Positions 9,503-9,889 of a DNA stretch of 9,889 bases are shown here, piece by piece. The translations under genes and the position numbers were made by a program. The stretch is from Bdellovibrionales bacterium (GTDB taxonomy: Bacteria; Bdellovibrionota; Bacteriovoracia; Bacteriovoracales; Bacteriovoracaceae), in assembly GCA_005791855.1 (NCBI GenBank), contig SXUH01000439.1:1-9889 (forward strand), read 5' to 3'. The notes beneath the pieces are model-generated. The model saw only the letters and a program-made list of their open reading frames with translations, was not told the origin of the DNA and ran no database searches. Position 1 is the first letter of the stretch; the number at the start of each line of letters is the position of its first letter.

Positions 9503-9536
9503 AATGTGCAGTTTCATCAACAAAGGACGGACCCCC

Positions 9537-9889
9537 ATGATGTCAAAGAAAGCGCTCCTCGCGCTCGCAGTTCCCTTCGCCGTGTCTTCTGCCTTCGCCG
9601 CACTGGAAGTCATCCCGGGCGCGAAGCTCGACCTCAAGAAGCTTCAGAGTAACGAATCGAAATACGTACTAAAAAACGCCAAGGGGACCCTCCTCCAGGA
9701 ATCCATCTTGAGTGGAGCTCCGGCTAACTGGTTTAACCTCTCTCCGGCCGACGGCGCCGAGGGTGTGCGAACCGAAGAAGCCTACAGGGCCTTCGGCGTG
9801 CCTCAGGAAGAAGTCATCGTCGCGGTGATCGACTCCGGGGTGGACGTGAACCACGAGGACCTCCAGGGGAACATCTGGATCAACTCCAA
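9537..9889 (+). CDS. Secreted S8 (subtilisin-like) serine protease, 5' part; 3' end outside window
   Basis: The visible 117 codons begin MMSKKALLALAVPFAVSSAFA, a typical Sec signal peptide with cleavage after Ala21, then ALEVIPG. A stretch of about 70 residues follows, ending in 'TEEAYRAFGVP'. Next comes VIVAVIDSGVDVNHEDLQGN, the strand and D-S-G motif around the catalytic Asp (Asp99) of subtilases. HEDL stands in the place of the common HPDL. The catalytic His and Ser lie beyond the window, so activity cannot be judged. The short pre-catalytic stretch could be a propeptide. AAGGA at 9523-9527 is nine bases before the ATG at 9537. An in-frame ATG at 9504 has GAGGA at 9493-9497 with six-base spacing and would add 11 residues (MCSFINKGRTP) to the signal. 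I chose 9537 because it gives the more typical signal peptide. The product is likely secreted or surface-exposed. Confidence 0.85.
   Translation, partial: MMSKKALLALAVPFAVSSAFAALEVIPGAKLDLKKLQSNESKYVLKNAKGTLLQESILSGAPANWFNLSPADGAEGVRTEEAYRAFGVPQEEVIVAVIDSGVDVNHEDLQGNIWINS

Overview
The window is GC-rich coding DNA broken by short AT-rich intergenic gaps. It carries envelope and secreted-protein genes plus one conserved cytoplasmic radical SAM gene. The lipoprotein and outer-membrane signatures indicate a Gram-negative (diderm) bacterium. The Ig-like repeat style, the small barrel lipoprotein with an 'NRF-TPE' start and the fused radical SAM/DUF2344 protein are reminiscent of Bdellovibrionota or the former Deltaproteobacteria. 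That placement is recognition from memory and is only moderately secure.

Positions 1-4487 (minus strand) hold the 5' part of one very large gene that runs off the left edge. It encodes a predicted surface lipoprotein made almost entirely of tandem repeats of about 116 residues. Thirteen repeat anchors are visible, all in one uninterrupted frame. Almost every repeat carries an acidic D-x-D-x-(D/N)-G loop that could bind calcium. Positions 4488-4643 are an AT-rich divergent intergenic region with promoter-like elements facing both ways and a three-codon micro-ORF overlapping the start of the next gene.

Positions 4644-6524 (plus strand) hold a tandem pair: a predicted outer-membrane lipoprotein of 237 aa, then a PorV/FadL-like outer-membrane beta-barrel protein of 367 aa that starts at TTG. 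Between this pair and the next gene (6525-6621) lies a sequence resembling the T-arm and 3' end of a tRNA, without a recognisable 5' half.

Positions 6622-9345 (plus strand) hold a 907-aa TIGR03960-type radical SAM protein fused to a C-terminal DUF2344 (TIGR03936) domain. This is the most securely identified gene. After an AT-rich gap containing a hairpin, a dyad, a direct repeat and a promoter-like element, the 5' end of a secreted S8 (subtilisin-like) serine protease begins at about 9537 and runs off the right edge.

The repeat lipoprotein, the two barrel-like proteins and the secreted protease fit a cell-surface theme. Nothing in the sequence links the radical SAM gene to it functionally. 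I see no transposase, integrase, CRISPR array, rRNA or intact tRNA. I cannot claim a new multi-gene system; the repeat lipoprotein and the tRNA-like remnant are the points most worth a second look.
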